Assembly (NCBI GenBank): GCA_937944175.1
Contig: CALDZW010000067.1
Span: 1-9,180 of the forward strand
Length of the DNA stretch: 9,180 nt
DNA from: an uncultured Candidatus Altimarinota bacterium
Lineage (GTDB): Bacteria; Patescibacteriota; Gracilibacteria; BD1-5; UBA6164
Direction of reading: 5' to 3'
Of this stretch, positions 6,992 through 9,180 are shown piece after piece. The translations under genes were made by a program, and so were the position numbers. Each line of letters starts with the position of its first letter. Position 1 is the stretch's first letter. The notes under the pieces were generated by a model. That model did not search any database. It was not told the origin of the DNA and saw only the letters and a program-made list of their open reading frames with translations.

Positions 6992-7963
6992 TTAACATAT
7001 TAATGGGAAATGAACATCATTAGATGATCTAAAATCAAGTATTTCTCTAGGAGAGTCTGCAATTATCTTGCAGACTTTTTCTATATCTTCTTGAGTGTAC
7101 TGAGCAAAATCAGTACCTTTGGGAAACCACCTTCTGATTATCCTATTTAAATTTTCAATACTTCACTTTTCCCGTGAGTGGTAAGGTTCACAGAAAAAAG
7201 TATCAATTCATGTTTTATGGAGCATATGGTGGTATGCAAACTCCATGCCATTATCAAAAGTAACTGATTTAATTCATAAAATTTTTCTTTCAAGTGTAAT
7301 TATATTCATAATAGTTTCACTAGACTTATCCTTAAGGAGGTGAATTCTTGGAAGCCTACTTGTTCTATCAACCAAGGTAAGAATAGCAGCTTTACTTCAT
7401 TTCCCTGATACCACAAGGTCAGCTTCAAAATGCCCATTTTCAGTCCTGTTGTTTGCTTTATCAGACCTTTTATCTAATCACACTCTTCAAATAATTTTAC
7501 TTCATTTTACACGAGGAGTTTTCTTGTATCATTTTTTGTAGAGCAAGTGTTTTCTATATTTGTCATTCTCTGGTCTTTCTAACCATTTGTAAATACTCTC
7601 ATGAGTAATAGTTACATCTTCATCAGGTTTATTATTCCATTCAAAAGCTATACTCTTGGGAGAGGTTATTTTATCTATTGTTTCTAATTCTGAAATAATG
7701 AACAGTTTTAATCTTGTGTTCATATTAATCTTCATTGAATGGGTCTTAGCTCACCATCTCTTAACATATGCCTTGTGGTCAGCTTCTAAGGCTAGGTATT
7801 CCAGTACTCATCTTCATCTTTTCTTAACAGAATGATTTTTGATTTCTCTACTTATTACTGAGGGATCTCGTTTGAGGACTGTTGCTATTTCTTTTTGTGT
7901 ACTTCATCGCATCAGTTGGATTTCTATTGTTTGTCTATCTTGCAAGGTTAAATGTTTTCACAT
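6992..7963 (-). CDS. IS30-family DDE transposase
   Basis: 323 residues, intact, with 13 TGA glycines. The N-terminal HTH_38-type domain (~5-45) has LTLQDRQTIEIQLMRG and QKEIATVLKRDPSVISREI. The integrase catalytic core carries the DDE triad: D182 in HFEADLVV, D237 in VTFDNGMEF, and E270 in EKGSIENLNR. The triad is followed by the family hallmark RRWFPKGTDF (278-286). All expected blocks are present and I see no frameshift, so it is probably active. It cuts and joins the element ends through the flanking inverted repeats. The start is the ATG at 7963, just before the HTH; an in-frame TAA lies close upstream. The recoded glycines mean it cannot be translated intact in a host using the standard code. 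Confidence 0.95.
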
Positions 7964-8005
7964 ATTTTTAGGAAAAGAATCAAAAAGTATAGTAACACCC
8001 TAATC

Positions 8006-8048
8006 AGCATTAGTATATCTCTTTCTTATTTTTCTAAAAATTGCGTTT
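8006..8048 (-). repeat. IS30 right inverted repeat
   Basis: It is the inverted partner of 6906-6948, on the promoter side of the transposase gene. It ends 42 bases before the transposase ATG, so it probably overlaps the transposase promoter. Confidence 0.85.
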
Positions 8049-8081
8049 CATTTCTGAATTTGGGACTAATCGCAAATGTAA

Positions 8082-8162
8082 ATTTGTGTTAATTCTAAAG
8101 ATAGAATGGATATGGCTAAATTCATTGAAGCTCAAGACATGTTATTCAGGTCTATTGCATAA
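8082..8162 (+). pseudogene. Possible gene remnant or microORF right of the IS
   Basis: A short open frame ends at TAA 8160-8162. From ATG 8106 it would encode 18 residues (MDMAKFIEAQDMLFRSIA). The upstream frame closes at TAA 8079, so no long protein exists here. Its place between the insertion sequence and a terminator, and its plausible helical tail-like sequence, suggest the 3' end of a decayed or interrupted gene. It could equally be chance. Confidence 0.2.
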
Positions 8163-8182
8163 TTAAAGTTATATGTTTAAAA

Positions 8183-8212
8183 AAGATAAACATACAATTG
8201 TATGTTTATTTT
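8183..8212. terminator. Bidirectional hairpin terminator
   Basis: A perfect 10-bp stem (8186-8195 with 8200-8209) closes an AATT loop, with an A-rich left flank and a T-rich right flank. It can stop transcription of the minus-strand gene whose stop codon (8212-8214) touches it, and of anything read on the plus strand from the 8082-8162 stretch. Confidence 0.7.
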
Positions 8213-8655
8213 TAAGCAAATACTTCTCAACGATCTAGTTTACTAATATTTTTAATTATTTCTTCTGTCTTGTCTTTGATTATAGGTTCCATCATTTTTT
8301 CAATCATTGATAGAATTGTATCTTGGTCTTTAATATTACTAATTGCTGCATCTTTTATTTTAGATGTTCAAACACGTGTTTGAAGCAATCAGTCTCTATA
8401 TAAGTATTGAGTTTGAAACTCATTATCTCAATAATCACTAACAGTGATTTTTATTCAAAATCAATGTGTACCATTTTGTATTACTGCTTTCCTATTTTGT
8501 TTTGTTTTAGTCATAATTTTTACACCTGAAGGGATATTTTTAGTTATAGCTTTATATCTGCGAGCATTATCTTCTCTTTGTAATTTTTCTTTTAAAAGAA
8601 GATTTGTTTTTGCACCTTCATTATTCATGATAACATGAATCTTTTCATCAGTCAT
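8212..8655 (-). CDS. Hypothetical 147-residue protein
   Basis: The frame is open from ATG 8655 to TAA 8212-8214 with six TGA glycines. I do not recognise the family. The N-terminal ~60 residues are charged and Lys/Arg-rich (LLLKEKLQREDNARRYKAITKN). The middle (~64-95) has alternating hydrophobic residues and glycines that suggest beta strands (HGFGIKITVSDYGDNEFQ). The last ~50 residues form a likely amphipathic helix or coiled coil (MIEKMMEPIIKDKTEEIIKNI). There is no signal peptide or membrane span. It stands alone between the insertion sequence and the rplJ leader and is transcribed away from rplJ. No Shine-Dalgarno sequence is evident (an A-rich run precedes the ATG). The TGA use matches that of the neighbours, so it belongs to a recoded lineage. 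Confidence 0.7.
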
Positions 8656-8729
8656 TTTTATAACAGTTAGTAATTATTGTATAATTAAACTAAGATTATC
8701 ATATAAGAATAATAATTACAAATAAATTT

Positions 8730-8758
8730 TTGACATATCCTAAAAATTACTATACTAT
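8730..8758 (+). promoter_or_regulatory. Promoter of rplJ
   Basis: A perfect TTGACA (8730-8735), a 17-base spacer and TACTAT (8753-8758) lie upstream of the ribosomal protein leader. Transcription would begin near 8765, giving a leader of roughly 145 bases before rplJ. Confidence 0.65.
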
Positions 8759-8764
8759 TTGTAC

Positions 8765-8891
8765 TTATATAGTTATTGAAGACAGTAGGCACACATAAGA
8801 CCTACCGAGATATACAACAAAAGTACATTTTCTAAATACAATTTTTAAGAAAATAAATCCTTTTTTGTTTATCAACAAGATTGGATTTTTT
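8765..8891 (+). ncRNA. Ribosomal protein L10 leader (autoregulatory RNA) with attenuator-like hairpin
   Basis: The core at 8776-8812 has GAAGACA, a GTAGG arm (8785-8789), a short loop, a CCTAC arm (8801-8805) and then CGAGA. This matches my memory of the kink-turn-like L10-binding element that mimics the 23S rRNA site in known L10 leaders. Downstream, a 7-bp stem (8827-8833 with 8848-8854) abuts a second hairpin (8855-8860 with 8883-8888, with inner TTGT/ACAA pairing) that ends in a T6 run at 8886-8891. That second hairpin looks like an intrinsic terminator placed before the gene. The expected control is repression of rplJ-rplL when free L10/L12 binds. The match is by eye, not by covariance model. 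Confidence 0.65.
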
Positions 8892-8911
8892 AATTAGTTA
8901 CAATTATACAA

Positions 8912-9180
8912 ATGGCTCTTACTAGAACAAAAAAAGAAGAAGTACTAGCTCATCTGAAAACACTTATAACAGATGCAAATAGTGTTGGATTTACAACTAA
9001 TACTGGGTTGACTGTTGAAGATGTTACAGCTTTGAGGGTACAATTAAGAGAAGTAGATGCTACATTTACTCTGGCTAAAAAGACGTTGATTAAAAAAGCT
9101 TTTAAAGAAGTTCATGATGTTGAGCTAGATGATGCAAATCTTCCAAACCAAATAGCTATGGTATTATCAAATGATGATGC
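8912..9180 (+). CDS. rplJ: 50S ribosomal protein L10, 3'-truncated by window edge
   Basis: 89 codons are visible and the frame is still open at the window end. The MALTRTKKEEVLAHLKTLI start is typical of L10, followed by SVGFTTNTGLTVEDVTALRVQLREV and the conserved TFTLAKKTLIKKAFKE block that contacts 23S rRNA. L10 forms the base of the ribosomal stalk and carries the L7/L12 dimers, so rplL would be expected just downstream. No TGA codon occurs in the visible part; its two glycines use GGA and GGG. The ATG is fixed by the conserved MALT N terminus. No strong Shine-Dalgarno sequence precedes it. The upstream neighbour is a divergent hypothetical gene rather than rplA/rplK. Confidence 0.93.
   Translation, partial: MALTRTKKEEVLAHLKTLITDANSVGFTTNTGLTVEDVTALRVQLREVDATFTLAKKTLIKKAFKEVHDVELDDANLPNQIAMVLSNDD

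Larger units (their letters stand above)
6894..8060 (-). mobile_element. Complete IS30-family insertion sequence
   Basis: One transposase gene lies between near-perfect inverted repeats. The clear repeat is 43 bp (6906-6948 against 8006-8048, about 37 matches by hand count). A further inverted AATTCA match lies six bases outside on both sides (6894-6899 and 8055-8060), which suggests the ends are at 6894 and 8060, giving 1167 bp, normal for the family. The dinucleotide TG flanks both of these ends (6892-6893 and 8061-8062) and could be a 2-bp target duplication, though such a short match is weak evidence. If the outer match is chance, the element is 6906-8048. It landed just upstream of the peptide gene 2 promoter. 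Confidence 0.8.

Noticed and set aside
8444..8638. Plus-strand 64-residue hydrophobic frame
   Set aside because: It is antisense to the intact 147-residue minus-strand frame and depends on TGA not being needed; it looks like a complement artefact.

Overview
The window is AT-rich bacterial DNA that reads correctly only if TGA is glycine (genetic code 25). With TGA as a stop, almost every gene breaks into fragments. With TGA as Gly, long intact proteins appear and TGA falls on invariant family glycines: the MFSGII start and NGVSLTV of riboflavin synthase, IGFPTAN and HPGH of a flavin enzyme, EKGSIEN of an IS30 transposase. TGG still encodes Trp, so this is not the mycoplasma code. Together with the AT richness, this points to the Absconditabacteria (SR1) / Gracilibacteria (BD1-5, GN02) branch of the Patescibacteria/CPR, a group of small, reduced, host-dependent cells. 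The sequence alone does not show which of the two it is.

Layout. 1-2250 (+): C-terminal 749 residues of a large polytopic GT-C/GT39-like membrane protein. 2269-3581 (-): a two-gene flavin unit, riboflavin synthase followed with a TAATG overlap by a riboflavin kinase/FAD synthase fusion whose domains are in the opposite order to the usual RibF. 3848-6108 (+): a flotillin/SPFH membrane scaffold protein and an unrecognised 245-residue protein, closed by a 20-bp hairpin terminator. 6115-6840 (-): two tandem copies of a tiny secreted-peptide transcription unit (48 and 45 residues). They share promoter architecture, leader length, signal-peptide style, a 50-bp 3' UTR element and a terminator position. 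6894-8060 (-): a complete IS30-family insertion sequence with ~43-bp inverted repeats, its transposase written in code 25. 8061-8211: a short remnant and a bidirectional terminator. 8212-8655 (-): an unrecognised 147-residue protein. 8730-9180 (+): promoter, L10-leader-like RNA with an attenuator-like hairpin, and the start of rplJ (ribosomal protein L10).

How the parts relate. The flavin pair would turn 6,7-dimethyl-8-ribityllumazine into riboflavin and then into FMN and FAD; no other riboflavin genes lie in the window. The flotillin and its downstream neighbour look co-transcribed. The peptide units are separately transcribed from near-consensus promoters and look built for strong expression of exported, acidic 20-25-residue peptides of unknown role. 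The most unusual items are the duplicated peptide units and the inverted-order flavin fusion.
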